This document shows positions 1 through 11,020 of a stretch of 64,000 bases of DNA, one piece after another (position 1 is the stretch's first letter; every line of letters starts with the position of its first letter). This DNA is from Rachicladosporium sp. CCFEE 5018. Taxonomy: Eukaryota; Ascomycota; Dothideomycetes; Cladosporiales; Cladosporiaceae. The notes under the pieces were generated by a model. It saw only the letters and a program-made list of their open reading frames with translations. It was not told where the DNA came from and ran no database searches. Where the stretch lies: contig KZ111140.1 in assembly GCA_002077045.2 (NCBI GenBank), positions 2,457,732-2,521,731 of the forward strand, read 5' to 3'. Position numbers and translations under genes: made by a program.

Positions 1-1
1 T

Positions 2-1294
2 CAGATTGCTTCGCACGCTGCAGCTGGAAAACTTGGCTCCTTTGGTCTTCCACTGGTCCAGACACGTTTGATACTCAGCCTCTATAACTTTGCCAAGGGT
101 ACAGATGGTCTGTCATGGGACCTCTGCGGGCTTGCTGTCTCGGCGCTAATTGCCTTGCGCTACAATGACGAGGAAGGATGTAAAGTGGCAATCACGAAAG
201 ATGGTGAGCTGCGACCGGAGTCTTGTGTGTATGGATTCACGAAGGAACAGATTGCAGAATGCAGGCGGCGCACCTTCTGGTCTGGCTTCCTGATGGACCG
301 ATACAACGGGTTACTCGGAGGTCTCTGCTGCACGATCAATACGGGTGACATCTACTTGCGTCTGCCATGCCGAGAAGATATGTTTGAGAACAGCCAGGCT
401 TCCGATGCGCCGTTCTACAACAATCGCACCGTGGATCCAACTATCGCAATTCTTACTGCCGCAAGTCCGGTGTCCCCAATGGCGTGGCTTGTCCTGATCT
501 CAGCTATCTGGGGCAACACTATGGCGTTCATACATCGCAGCACGCATCACGACCGCAACACCTATCGAGCAGCCTATGAGGAGGTTTACAGTGAGACTGA
601 GACTGCCTTGACGGGTTGGGCCTCACGACTCCCGGATCATATGCAGTACAGCTATGGCAATCTTGAGCGCGCCATACTGGGCGGTTACGCTGGGATCTTC
701 GTGTCCATCCACACGCTTCACCACTTCATTCTGCTCAAGCTCAGCCGCTGCCTCCGCCACACTCTGGCAGCCGAACTCGTGCCGCGAAATATTCAGATCG
801 CTCACAAGAGCTCACATCAGGTCTTACGCATCATGTGTGATCTTCAGGCCTCTCGCCGAAACATCTCACAACCTATGCCAGGGCAGTCGCACACTTTCAC
901 ATTTTCTACGCCGTTCGCAGGTTATGCCACGGTATCAGCTATCGACATTGTTGGGGCTGGTGGTCCCGAAAGCAATCTGGGGCCTACACTGGACGGCATA
1001 GCTGGCGGCACGGAGTGTCTACGCGAGTTGATGCAATTCTGGCGTAGCGCTCACAAGCAATTTACCGCGGGCACGCACCGACTATACCAATTGAAGAACG
1101 TGGTATCACGACCTTTCAAGGCTACGAGTGGCTGTTGGCTGGGGAAGCATTGGGGTTTCGAGGGGCCAATTGATGAAGATATCGAGCCGGACGCCGATTG
1201 CATTTACGGGATCAACGAGAAAATTTACTTCGCAGCATTGGAGGAGACTTCCGGCAAGGGTAGACCAGCATCTGGTTCGGTTCGCATTGGATGA
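2..1294 (+). CDS. Fungal-specific transcription factor, C-terminal part (5' end outside window)
   Basis: The reading frame is already open at base 2 and runs about 430 codons to TGA at 1292-1294; no ATG near base 68 is needed, so the N-terminus, including any Zn2Cys6 cluster, lies upstream. The stretch RRRTFWSGFLMDRY followed by a short loop and a conserved LPC motif is the hallmark of the fungal-specific transcription factor regulatory domain (middle homology region). Downstream helices rich in Leu/His (about residues 165-280 of the visible part) also fit. Such proteins are nuclear regulators, often of metabolism genes; the target cannot be told from this piece. The last 66 residues are repeated identically after the assembly gap at 58,990-59,192. 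Family call is strong, specific identity unknown. Confidence 0.8.
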   Translation, partial: QIASHAAAGKLGSFGLPLVQTRLILSLYNFAKGTDGLSWDLCGLAVSALIALRYNDEEGCKVAITKDGELRPESCVYGFTKEQIAECRRRTFWSGFLMDRYNGLLGGLCCTINTGDIYLRLPCREDMFENSQASDAPFYNNRTVDPTIAILTAASPVSPMAWLVLISAIWGNTMAFIHRSTHHDRNTYRAAYEEVYSETETALTGWASRLPDHMQYSYGNLERAILGGYAGIFVSIHTLHHFILLKLSRCLRHTLAAELVPRNIQIAHKSSHQVLRIMCDLQASRRNISQPMPGQSHTFTFSTPFAGYATVSAIDIVGAGGPESNLGPTLDGIAGGTECLRELMQFWRSAHKQFTAGTHRLYQLKNVVSRPFKATSGCWLGKHWGFEGPIDEDIEPDADCIYGINEKIYFAALEETSGKGRPASGSVRIG

Positions 1295-3664
1295 AGAGCA
1301 GGAAGATCGAGCGGAGTCGCGTCCGCGGGGCATTGCGCATTCGAGGGGTCATTTCGAGAGGAGCAACAAAATTCACATCGACAGAACACGGGGGTCACAA
1401 CTGCGGCGAGGTCATGGTAACTGCATGCGCGCACGAAACTGGGACAACAGCACCGCTCTCACGTAGCAGGAAATCACCACTTCGGGATCAGGGTTTGCAT
1501 ATTGGCATGAGAACGTAGGCGAGGGCATGTACCTACTACTCCTCTAATTTAGTGACGATAAATGAGGTGATAGCGACGATTCATGAAGTTTGGTACCCTT
1601 GCACCCTCGTTCGACGAGTCTCGACCGTGGCGTCGCTCGGCGTTCAGGTCTTGTAATTTCAGCTGCTCGGTTCCGACAATATGGCACCCAATGCTGTGAC
1701 AGCGCTATGATCTGCAATCCACTTGAGATCTGCATCAGGTAGCCAGTGCGCTAAGTGCCTCCGAGCGATAGCCGCGATTGCATGTGGTGGATGCTTTACT
1801 GTTGAATGTTGGCTAGATCATTTTACGCTTGGGAACTCGCATAGAGTTGTTCAGGAAAATTGTCGACCCGCTGAAGATGGTCTGCATTGCAAAGGACTGA
1901 GCAAAGCATGACGCCCCGCGCAGTACTGATATTTGCCAGAGACGCTGGCGCAAGGTCCGCTGTTAGCATGTGAAAATAGCAATATCACGCTGAGTAGATA
2001 CTTGTGACTACTATGTACAGTAGCTAGCAGATGACAGTCGGCACCGACGTGCGAGCCGAAGCTTGGGCGGCAAGCCGAGTCTGTCAACCGCCGACACGAA
2101 TTTGCCCCATCGCATCGTGAAGCAGCGATTGTTACACTGCATCTGTTCGCTTGTAAGGCCAGTCTTGATGCGGAGGCGTCTTGCCGTCTATCCGATCTTT
2201 GGCACACTGGACAACCCTGCAGATCTGGGGCCATGATGAGGCTGACACTACCATCGTGATTGGCATTGATCGACTTGCGGCGTATCTTGTGCGAGATGTA
2301 TTGCTGTCAACGACATGCAGTCCGCATTTCTTCGATGTCAGAAGTACACGCGTGGTACATTCAGCAGCCGCCGGCCTTGTCCATGCCCTGCGCCGCACCG
2401 GGTGTCCCCTCTCACCGCGACCACGCGCGACCGATGCATGCCGTGACGCTAGCGTGCTTTGCCGTAGCCCAGACCGAAACGGCAGCGAACCCGAGGCTCA
2501 ATTCAAAAGGCAGGTTTGCCCTTGCAGACTGACCCATGAAGCACAACATGATGGCGAAACCCCGCGAGCGGGACAACAGTCGTGGGGTATCCTGCAGCGT
2601 GCAGGCCTGCTACATCGTCGATGCGCACGGTCGCCCTCGGGGCTCGCGCATCCGAGTAGTGATGTTGGCTTTAGATTGATGGTGATATGGCACATGTACA
2701 GTAGCATGCGTGAGTATGCACGTTCGCGAACATAGCGGCATGGGCCCTTGTTCCGATCTTCGGCTCTAGGTGATCTGCATGCACACAGACGTTGCGGTAA
2801 CCTCACTGCAGCCAAGCGACGTTCATGCACCACAGCCAGGCGTCTACGCGGCTCGCGGCGCTATACGAGCTGATGAAGGACACGGGACGGTAAGTCAGAA
2901 CATTGCGATAACCTGGCCGCGGTTAATTGGGCTGGACTGCACGCCGCACGAAGTGTGCCTAATCGAAGTAAACAGCAGGGCGCAGATATTCTGCTTCCAT
3001 GTTTCCGATCCCAGATCCGCAGGTTGAGAGTGGTCATGGACGTGCTGCACCGGTATATCACCATCTCAGCTCTATAATTGAACGTTGGTCGGAAGATGTG
3101 GTCTTGTCTTCCTTCCGATCATTTTGATATCAGCCTTACGGAGTCTGCTCCGTATTTCATCGAACTCGCATATACGGCAGAGCATGTGCTTGATCATCAT
3201 GTCGACTAGACGGCAAAGTGCAAGATGTGGTACAGCGCTTCAAGATCCCTCTGCAATCTGCAGAGGAGACATCATCGATATGGGTCCAGAGAGGCGATCC
3301 CTCCCCAACACTTGCGACCGTAGGTTGCCAGTGTAGCGTTGGCCTCATGCCACACGTGGCACTCATGTAAGCAGCCCACGGCAGCCACGCGGGAGGACGG
3401 CAATTCATCCTGCCACATCTGTAGAATCATATCTTGAAAGCTGCACCCTGGTGGTGATAGCGGAAGATAGTGCCGGTTCCTATCCCACAGCCAGTTCCAG
3501 GGCCACATTGGGCCGATACGAGGATGCGTGCCGCTGTATTGGATCCTGGTCTGCGCAGTGATATGTCCCATGTTTTCGAGTGATCGAGGCCGTGTGGTGC
3601 ATACTTGCGGCTCAGCGCGATAGGGACGGCTGGCTGCGGCTCCAAGCCAAGACGCGTGATCGCG
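1295..3664. other. Long intergenic region, no gene seen
   Basis: About 2.4 kb between the regulator 3' end and Gtr1, which converge here. Short open frames exist on both strands, but none has a recognisable domain, and several are broken by indels in the second copy of this region (about 59,193-61,534). This argues that the stretch is non-coding. No transposon ends or tRNA seen. Confidence 0.6.
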
Positions 3665-4768
3665 CTATGCTTCGTGACCCTTCTTCTCAATCTATCCCAC
3701 AAGGGTGGTCAGCAAGCGGCATACCTCACTTCACATGCTAAACTCACGATGTCTAGGTGTACGAACTCCTGCCGCGCAAGCTGAACATTCACCCGTGCGG
3801 CGTTGAAAGCCGCTTCATCACTGAACATGGACACGGCAAGGTTCGTATTCTCGGTTAAGCGAGTGATGAAGAACATGAAGTCGCCCGTCTTGACCTGCAG
3901 CTCCGCGAAAGCGGCTTCCGAGGGCAGCATTCCGGTGTGTTTAGCCATGGAATGCTTGTGGGTCTTGAGTATGCTGCTGATCCTCTCGAAGCGATCTTCG
4001 TATGGATTCTGTGACTCTGCGCTGCGAGTGACATGTGTGACTGCTAAGCAGGTAGTACGTTCGTACAGTATCAGCTCCCGTGCATCTAACAGATCGGCTA
4101 GCTTCCGTAGCATATTCTCGATTGTGGCGGCGTTCGGCACGAGGTAGTAGATCACGTCTGTCCAGGCCCGATACAGGCTCTGATCCCATATGGACGTGGC
4201 ACAGCATTCGATCTGCTGTTGAGTGAAACCCTCATTCAGGCAGTGCTGGAGCACCTCGCGTGACTTGTCGGCAATGAGGCTGCTGCGTTGCTCCATCGTT
4301 ATGAGATCCATCTTGTGCATCAGAGCGAAGACTCTGCTGTTTGGGCTATGCTCGTGTAAAGCACGAAGTGTAGCGCTGAAGTTGACCATGTCACTCGCCG
4401 GCTCTCGTGACGAGATGTCGAAGACAAAAATCAATACCGCGACAAAGGAGAAGACATGGGACCGCTGGTTGTTCAAATAGGACTCCACAAATGAATCTTG
4501 ACTACAAAGAATCTCCGTTAGCCACTCACCTGGTCGGTTGGCTCAGCAGATTCGCTCACCCGCCGCAGTCCCAAAGATTCAGCTGCAAGTTGCCCATGAA
4601 CCTGATGTTGCTGTGTTCTACGTCGATGGTCGCGCCGAGTCTCCTGACGTCTTTGGCAACGTAGTTGCTGAAGATGATCGAGCGCATGGAGCTTTTGCCG
4701 GCGCCGGAGCGTCCCATCAACAGCACTTTGCGCTGCTTCTGGCGCCTGCCACGCTCTGGAGTGCTCAT
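3665..4768 (-). CDS. gtr1: Rag-family GTPase Gtr1 (copy 1)
   Basis: Gtr1/RagA is the small GTPase that, with Gtr2 in the vacuolar EGO complex, signals amino-acid sufficiency to TORC1. Three exons: 4560-4768, 3748-4501 and 3665-3691, giving 329 aa. Exon 1 carries the P-loop GRSGAGKSS, switch I around LGATIDVEHSN and the LWDCGGQ motif, the last residue being restored across intron 1. HKMD in exon 2 is the guanine-specificity motif. The rest is the Rag roadblock-like C-terminal domain. Intron 1 has a GTGAGC donor and CTAAC branch; intron 2 has GTGAGT, CTGAC and TAG, and joins a nine-codon last exon ending IEKKGHEA. I chose the ATG at 4768 because it directly precedes the basic stretch and P-loop. 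It diverges from the GH28 gene. A second intact copy lies at 61,535-62,639. Confidence 0.93.
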
Positions 4769-5401
4769 CAGGTCGGATCTAGATACGTCGACCGATCCAC
4801 GGCCACAATCGAGCGAGGGAACGTCTATAGCACTCAAGTTCAAAGGTGAAGTCGTATCTCACCGCTTCCGAAGTTCGAGAGTGCCAAGCGAAACACATGC
4901 GACTGACTTCACGCTCCCTCGCAATATCAATTCAGCATCCTCCGCCTACTCCGGTGCACTATATGTGTCACAGAGTGACCAGGGCAGCCATGTCTGCCGC
5001 TCACAATTATTCCGTGATGGAACTATCGACAACAAGCTCTGCCTGGCCTCATCGTGCGAAGGTATCGTCAAAATGTGCTGAGCCATACCTACTGTATGTC
5101 CACAAGGAAATGCACTGGGCTTCTCAGGACTTCCGCCAGTCGACCTTGCACCATGCGCGCAGCGCTGCATCAGACACTGAACCGTAGTATTTGAGGAAAG
5201 GTAAAGTAGTTTTCACTCGCCTTCGCTTCCGCAAGCTCGAGGTTAACCTTTCCATCAATCATATCATAAATACTTTCGGAGGTAGACATGTCTTCCAGAG
5301 CTGCCGAGTGAAAGTACAAAGCGTCTCCTCTTCTTTGGTCATCTCGCGTGCTATTGGCGTCGTCACCCCTCTGTCCATTCCAGTCTGTCTATCGCATTGC
5401 A
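4769..5401. promoter_or_regulatory. Divergent intergenic region gtr1 / GH28
   Basis: About 630 bp separating the divergent start codons of gtr1 and the rhamnogalacturonan hydrolase; it presumably holds both promoters. The copy at 62,640-63,274 differs by roughly 3 %, with an extra dinucleotide near 63,102. No defined operator could be recognised by eye. Confidence 0.5.
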
Positions 5402-6818
5402 ATGTTGGCCAACGTCTTCACCGCGCTGTTGGCAGCGTACCCGCTCTTCAGCACCGCGCAATCCACCAACCTTGCTGGCAAGGTCGGACCTCTCACCTCA
5501 ATCGCTGCAAAGAAAGCTGTCAAGACCTGCGATATCACCGCATACGGCGGCAAAGCAGGCAGCAATATATCCGCCGCAATCACATCAGCCTTCGCAGCGT
5601 GTAAGACCGGCGGTGTCGTCGTGATTCCATCGGGACAGTACAACTTGGCGACCTGGGTCTCACTCTCTGGCGGCAAGGCCTGGGCGCTCCAGCTCGATGG
5701 GATCATCACTCGCACCGGGACAGCAGGTGGTAACATGATCTTCATACAGCATACGACCAACTTTGAGATGTTCTCTTCTACTGGTGAAGGCGCGGTACAA
5801 GGTCTTGGGTATCAGCTTCATAAGTCCGGCGCACCAAGGCTGCTGAGGTTCTACCAAGTCACGCATTTCAGTGCACATGACTTTGCGCTTGTTGATGCGC
5901 CTGCCTTTCACTTCAGCATGGACACTTGCGACTCTGGGGAGGTGTACAACATGGCAATTCGTGGTGGGTATTCCGGCGGACTGGATGGTATCGATCTTTG
6001 GTCCACGAATATGTGGATTCATGACGTGATGGTGACGAACAAGGTCAGTCGCACTGCTGGCAGGCAATATGCACTTGGCGACTGCAATGAGAGGCGTACT
6101 GATAGCCAACCAGGATGAGTGTGTCACTGTGAAGTCTCCAGCGAAGAACATACTAGTCGAGAACATCTACTGCAATTGGTCCGGCGGGTGCGGAATGGGA
6201 AGCTTCGGGACTGACACCAACGTCTCTGACATCACGTACAAGAATGTCTACACGGTGCACTCGAACAATATGCTGCTCATTAAAAGCAATGGAGGCTCCG
6301 GCACGGTCTCGAATGCTGTCTTTGAGAACTTTATAGGGCACGCAAACGCTTACAGTCTCGACATCGACCAGTATTGGAGCAGCATGGACACGATCGCAGG
6401 TAATGGCGTGCAGCTCAACAACATCGTCATCAGCAACTGGACTGGCACAGAGGCCAACGGAGCGCAGCGCGGTCCCATAAAGATCGCCTGTGCTGATGGC
6501 GCGCCATGTACTGGCGTGGATCTCGAGGATTTCAACATGTGGACCGAGACGGGCAGCAGTCAATGGTACAGCTGTCGCAGCGCGTATACGTCGAAGTCCC
6601 GACCAGTACCACTCTACTGTCTGAAAGGTGGCTCGACGTATACGAGCTATGCAGCTACAACGACGACAGTGAAGACTGCTCCCGCAGGATACATGGCTCG
6701 GACCATGGCCGCGGACCTGACAACGCACTTTGGCACCACTGCGAGTATACCGGTTCCCGCTTTGCCGACGATGTATTTCCCTGGGATGAAACCCTACAGT
6801 AAGGTTGCTGGGACGTGA
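5402..6818 (+). CDS. Secreted rhamnogalacturonan hydrolase, GH28 (copy 1)
   Basis: A predicted endo-acting glycoside hydrolase family 28 enzyme that cleaves the alternating galacturonic acid-rhamnose backbone of rhamnogalacturonan I outside the cell. Two exons, 5402-6043 and 6114-6818, encode 448 aa; the 70-nt intron starts GTCAGT and ends CAG with a CTGAT branch. The N-terminus (MLANVFTALLAAYPLFSTAQ) is a signal peptide. GLDGIDLW, then KDECVTVKSPAKN spanning the splice junction, then CNWSGGCGMGS and IKSNGGSGTV are the ordered motifs of the rhamnogalacturonase branch of GH28, which lacks the His-containing motif of ordinary polygalacturonases. Length matches Aspergillus RhgA/RhgB. The second copy begins at 63,275. 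This supports a plant-associated or plant-litter lifestyle. Confidence 0.93.
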
Positions 6819-7358
6819 AGAGGGATCTAGACGTGCAGGTCATGAGTTGTAGATAGGTGCTAGCGGATCGTGAGCTAGATTCAGATAGTGTGCCTATGTC
6901 AGTGCTTCACACAACCAGCCTATGATTCTACCATTAGCACGTGTGTCCGACTTGCGCATGAAAGGATGAGATCATGTCCTCTGTGCCATTCGCATTGAAT
7001 TGTCGCCCCTGATATGAAACTCATCGGATACATGGGTACTGGTATCAACGAGTGATTAACTACGGGTACAGTCTGTCTTGCAACCATGTGAGACTCCAAG
7101 TGACCAAGCATAACGCCTGGTCGAGAAGTCTCCGCCGTGCCTTCATAGTGTCCAGACGGCTTTGTAGGTTGCTTGATGAGGAAGAAGAGAGGGAACCGCC
7201 GTGAACGAATTTCATTAGACGACTGCCAGTGTGCACGGCCCCCAAACTGCTGATTGGCCAGCGAAGCGAGTGCCGAGGGCTACCGTCGACGGCAATCACG
7301 ACCCTCCATGACACTACTACTGTCGAGCTACCGATACTACCTCACATTTCACAGCGTA
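6819..7358. other. Intergenic, no gene seen
   Basis: About 540 bp containing the 3' flank of the GH28 gene and the upstream region of the SdhC gene. No open frame with recognisable content and no structured RNA noticed. Confidence 0.5.
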
Positions 7359-8034
7359 ATGGCATTGGCACAGAGGACGGCTCAGCAATCGCTGCGGCGA
7401 TGTGAGTCACATACACCATGGCAGCTTTGAAAGCTTACTGACAGCGCGCAGTGGCTGTACAGACACCAGCATTCAAGTTCACCACCCCGGCAGCAGTAGC
7501 ATTCGGCAATGCCTTCGTTGCTCAGCGCAGGTATGCCCTCAAACCATGTCATAAACTCAACAGAATACCCCACTGATCACCGCCCATAGACACGCCGCCG
7601 CAACCACCGTCTCCGCCCTCCAAGCCCACGACTCAATTCTCGCAAAGCAACGCCTAAATCGCCCCGTCGCGCCCCATCTCGGCATCTACAAACCCCAGAT
7701 AACCTGGTACGGCAGCGCCTTCAACCGCATCACCGGCGTCGCCCTCTCCGGCGGCATGTACCTCTTCGGCATCGGCTACCTTGTCGCCCCAGCACTGGGC
7801 TGGCACCTCGAGAGCAGCGTGATAGCAGCGAGCTTCGCGGCGTGGCCGGTGGCCTTGAAGGTCTTCACGAAGTTTGCGGTGGCGATGCCGTTTGTGTATC
7901 ATTCGCTCAATGGGTTTAGGCATTTGGCGTGGGATACGGCGAGTTTGATTGAGAATGGGATGGTGCAGAAGACGGGGTGGGCGGTGGTGGGGTTGAGTGT
8001 GGTGGGTGCGTTGGGTTTGGCGGTCTTTGTTTAG
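7359..8034 (+). CDS. sdhC: Succinate dehydrogenase cytochrome b subunit (SdhC / Sdh3)
   Basis: Membrane-anchor subunit of mitochondrial complex II, helping bind haem b and ubiquinone. Three exons, 7359-7401, 7452-7530 and 7590-8034, give 188 aa. The start MALAQRTAQQSLRRL is an Arg-rich, acid-free mitochondrial presequence. The signature HLGIYKPQITWY and SxxNRITG precedes three membrane helices, and FVYHSLNGFRHLAWD contains the axial haem-ligand region. Introns of 50 and 59 nt have GTGAGT and GTATGC donors with CTGAC/CTGAT branch points. The ubiquinone-site residues T79, W80, S83, N86, R151 and H152 fall at the same numbers as in Zymoseptoria tritici SdhC, so no indel separates the two proteins. 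The gene converges with the archaemetzincin gene 145 bp downstream. Confidence 0.95.
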
Positions 8035-8179
8035 GCTTGGATGGGACGGCGTATATTCTGACAGCGCTGAGGAAGATCGTCAATTATGGATCGCGTCACT
8101 TGACTATGGTTTACATCGGATGCTGCACCTCGTTATCCCTCCAGATTCGAGCCATCCTGCTACTATCAAAAAGGCGATC

Positions 8180-9544
8180 TCAGCCAATCTCAGCCAATCT
8201 CACATCTAGCCAAGTGCAGAAGCCAGCAAACATCGTCTCATCATGCCGCCATGTGCTCATCGCAGCAAGCATAGCCCGGCACCAAGCTTGCTCAGTGGCT
8301 CCAGTCGCTGTCAGTATCTTCGCCATGTCTACGGGACACAGATATGGCGGTTGCCGTGCATCTTCGCTCAGATGAGCAGTGCTTTGCATTACGCAAGCAT
8401 AGTACACGCAATGACCGATGCCGAAGCAGTGGCCTAGCTCATGCGAGGCCGTCTTGCAGACGCGGCTGAGCCAGAGGGCCTCGAGCGACGCCTTGCACCT
8501 CCGTGTCGTAATATGCGCAGCGGTCTCGATTGCTGCGGACAAGGCGTTCTTGCTCACATCCTCTTCTGTAGATGGAGCTGATGGGACAATCTCTGTCGCC
8601 GTGTGAACTCCATCTTCTAGAAAGCATTTCTGCTCGACGTAGGCTTTGCAGTGACTTAGCGGCCATGCATGTTCTCGCTCAACGTCTTGCTGATCGTCAA
8701 GCATTGGATCGTAACGCGCCGTACTCACCACCGAGACTCTGCTTCCACCATACGCACGACCACAGCAGAAGTCGTCAGTCTCGTGTTCGTACATGTCTTG
8801 ATGAACAAGCATAATGAGAGCGTACGCGTCCGCGGGCAGTATCCCGATCGCGACATCCAGAAGGTCGTTCAAGCTAAGCTGCGCAGCAAAGTGACTGTCC
8901 GGTGAACGTCTGCTGCGTATCCGCGTGACTTCAGTGCCGTGTCTGAGACCAACGAACGGAGGACACTGTTGCTGCAAACGGGACGACTTTCGTGGCCCCT
9001 TGGGCACTTCGCCTGTCCAGCTAACGAACTCCAGATCATCGCGGTGCCAGGCTTTGACAGGCAGCCCGTGGTAGAACGCGCGAAGATATGCTACGATGTT
9101 GTCGATCTTGGGTGGGTCAAGGGACACGGATTCTGTTCGTGAGTTGTCGATCTTCTGCTTCTTCGCTGGTCTGCTACCATCGGATCCACTAAGCGCGCTG
9201 GGACGTACGTGTTCGACTTCGTCCGCAGCGTCTGCTGGCCCAACTACGTACACCGTTCTGCGTTCGGGCGTCACAGCATTCCTCCATCTCATGCACTCTG
9301 TCACGCTCTGAGAAACTTCTGGGTGCTCAATCTCCAACGCATCGCCAGGCAATACGAGTGGTGCTGGGAAGGTAGAGGACTGTACGTATGTCTGGACTGT
9401 GGCGAAATCCAACGCTCCAGTCGACGCGTGCTCGCGACGCTCTTTCTCGTCGGGCTGCTTGTAGCCTGCAAGTGCGGCGTGGCACGACGGCATGACCTGA
9501 GTCCCTGAGTGCGCACATCTGCGAGGCGCTGTCTTGCGTGCCAT
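8180..9544 (-). CDS. Archaemetzincin-family zinc metalloprotease
   Basis: A single-exon 454-aa protein. The segment HELGHCFGIGHCVYYACVMQ near residue 365 matches the archaemetzincin signature HExxHxxGxxHC(x4)CxM: three His ligands, the catalytic Glu and the extra Cys motif that binds a second zinc; a later LCPVD supplies another Cys. Archaemetzincins (peptidase family M54; AMZ1/AMZ2 in animals) are probably soluble aminopeptidase-like enzymes whose substrates are poorly known. The N-terminal 200 residues are more variable and include LPGDALEIEHPE and a PVKAWHRDDLEF stretch typical of the fungal members. Start chosen at MARKTAPRR, the first ATG of the frame. The family call is firm, the cellular role is not. 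Confidence 0.9.
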   Translation of the reverse strand: MARKTAPRRCAHSGTQVMPSCHAALAGYKQPDEKERREHASTGALDFATVQTYVQSSTFPAPLVLPGDALEIEHPEVSQSVTECMRWRNAVTPERRTVYVVGPADAADEVEHVRPSALSGSDGSRPAKKQKIDNSRTESVSLDPPKIDNIVAYLRAFYHGLPVKAWHRDDLEFVSWTGEVPKGPRKSSRLQQQCPPFVGLRHGTEVTRIRSRRSPDSHFAAQLSLNDLLDVAIGILPADAYALIMLVHQDMYEHETDDFCCGRAYGGSRVSVVSTARYDPMLDDQQDVEREHAWPLSHCKAYVEQKCFLEDGVHTATEIVPSAPSTEEDVSKNALSAAIETAAHITTRRCKASLEALWLSRVCKTASHELGHCFGIGHCVYYACVMQSTAHLSEDARQPPYLCPVDMAKILTATGATEQAWCRAMLAAMSTWRHDETMFAGFCTWLDVRLAEIG

Positions 9545-9929
9545 CGTGTGGTTGTGTCTCGTACGATGCGTAAGGGTAAAGAGAGATTGAGACGGGACCT
9601 ACATGATGGTGACTCATTAAAGAGGCACAGTCGAGTGCCACGGCACCATAGGCACCTCCACCGCTACGCGAGTAGACCTATTGATGCGCAGATCTGTGAT
9701 CCTAGACGTTGGAAGGCAGTACAGGTTTTAAGAAGGAGTTTCAGCTTGCAGTTCACATAGGTGCATTGACGAACCCGGCATCTTCCGCCGCATGCCAAGC
9801 CCCCGACTCGCTCCGAGAAGCAACCTCCAATGCACGCCAACCTCAGGTACCATCCAGCACAGCTCTAAGCTCCAGAACCTCTCCACTCTGCACTAACTCA
9901 CGTGTAACTATCCCTTACATCCACACACA
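9545..9929. promoter_or_regulatory. Divergent intergenic region archaemetzincin / cox6
   Basis: About 385 bp between divergent start codons; presumed shared promoter region. No specific element identified. Confidence 0.45.
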
Positions 9930-10722
9930 ATGTCCCTTCTCCGCTGCGCGCGCATCGCGCCCCTTCGACGGACGATACCATCTGGCTTGAGGCTCTCGGC
10001 AAGAAGGGGTTTTGCTTTGCAGGGCCGGAGACTGGCGGCGGCGGATGTCGATGCGCATGACCCGCATCATGAGGAGAGCTTTGAGGAGTTCACTGCGAGG
10101 TATGTGTCATGTCAGCGTGTGCAATGGCCAGGGTGGAATGGGTGAACAAGGCGGGCACGGGAAATGGCCACTGGGTGAAAAGACAGGCTTCGTAAACGAG
10201 CTTGAGGGCAGTACCTGAGCACGGCGACGTTGCAAAACCGACTCTCGGATGGACTCGTGGACGTGGCGATCGTCGACTACGTGGAACAGCATATGAAAGC
10301 AGTCGAAGCCACAATAAGTGCCTGTGCAAGCTGCTAACATCTTTACCTCTACTAGATACGAGAAGGAATTCGAATCCGTGCAAGATGTCTTCGAGCTACA
10401 GCGAAACCTCAACAACGCTTTCGCCTACGATCTAGTGCCCTCGCCTAGCGTCATCATCGCTGCACTGAGAGCCGCACGACGCGTCAATGACTACCCTACA
10501 GCCGTGAGGGTATTTGAAGGTACGATCCAACACTCCGAGTGAGCTATGGAGAGTCGAGAAGCTCGGCCCAGAGACGCGGTGTAGCTGACAGGATATGCAG
10601 GTATCAGAGCGAAAGTCGAGAACAAGGGCCAATACGACGAGTACCTCCGAGAATTGGAAGGTATCCGATCAGAGCTCGGGGTGAATCTGAAGGAGAGTAT
10701 GTTTCCCGAGGGTCAAGCATAA
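9930..10722 (+). CDS. cox6: Cytochrome c oxidase subunit VI (yeast Cox6, animal COX5A)
   Basis: Nuclear-encoded subunit on the matrix side of mitochondrial complex IV. Three exons, 9930-10099, 10356-10519 and 10601-10722, give 151 aa. The first roughly 40 residues are an Arg-rich presequence (MSLLRCARIAPLRRT). The mature part shows EESFEEFTARYEKEF, then DVFELQRNLNNAFAYDLVPS and ARRVNDYPTAVRVFEGI, the core of the COX5A fold. Both junctions restore conserved residues (R-Y and E-G). Intron 1 is 256 nt, much longer than its neighbours, with a GCTAAC branch; intron 2 has a CTGAC branch. It converges with tfc1. Confidence 0.93.
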
Positions 10723-11020
10723 GGGTCAACCGGGGTCTGGGAAGTGGGAACGAGAGGATGGAGAGGAGGGCGCAAGCTGAGCTGGATAGGAGAGTTGAGG
10801 AGCTGTGTACCATGGTAAGGCCTTAGGCGCTGCTGCTGGAAGCGGGAGGCTTCCAGGACGCGCTGCGCGTGTAATACTCAAGCAGCACCGCTCAATACAC
10901 TTTGTACAGAATTGACAACATCAACTTGCTCATTTATTTGGGGTCTGGCAGGATTTGTGCTTGCGCAGCGGGATCGAGATGTGCGAATATCTGGTAGCCT
11001 ACGTCACACTACTCGAGACT

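Larger units (their letters stand above)
1092..6133 (+). repeat. Segmental duplication, copy 1 (direct repeat of 58,990-64,000)
   Basis: This block is repeated in the same orientation starting at the first base after the 100-N gap; the offset is about 57.87-57.90 kb with small indels. By eye identity is near 100 % in the first 400 bp and in Gtr1 exon 1, and about 97 % in intergenic DNA. Copy 2 lacks roughly 50 bp present around 2,505-2,560 and carries about 25 bp extra near 60,480. It holds the regulator 3' end, gtr1 and the rhamnogalacturonan hydrolase. It may be a real duplication or an allelic contig placed in the scaffold. Confidence 0.95.

Noticed and set aside
1851..2234. 127-codon minus-strand frame as a gene
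   Set aside because: Its counterpart in the second copy (59794-60132) is altered at the ends and carries many replacements; no domain.
6044..6113. Frameshift or early stop in the GH28 gene (frame ends shortly after position 6044)
   Set aside because: Explained by a 70-nt intron with GTCAGT donor, CTGAT branch and CAG acceptor that restores the conserved KDECVTVKSP motif.
1092..6133. RIP as cause of differences between the duplicate copies
   Set aside because: Differences include transversions and indels in both directions, base composition is normal, and both gene copies stay open.
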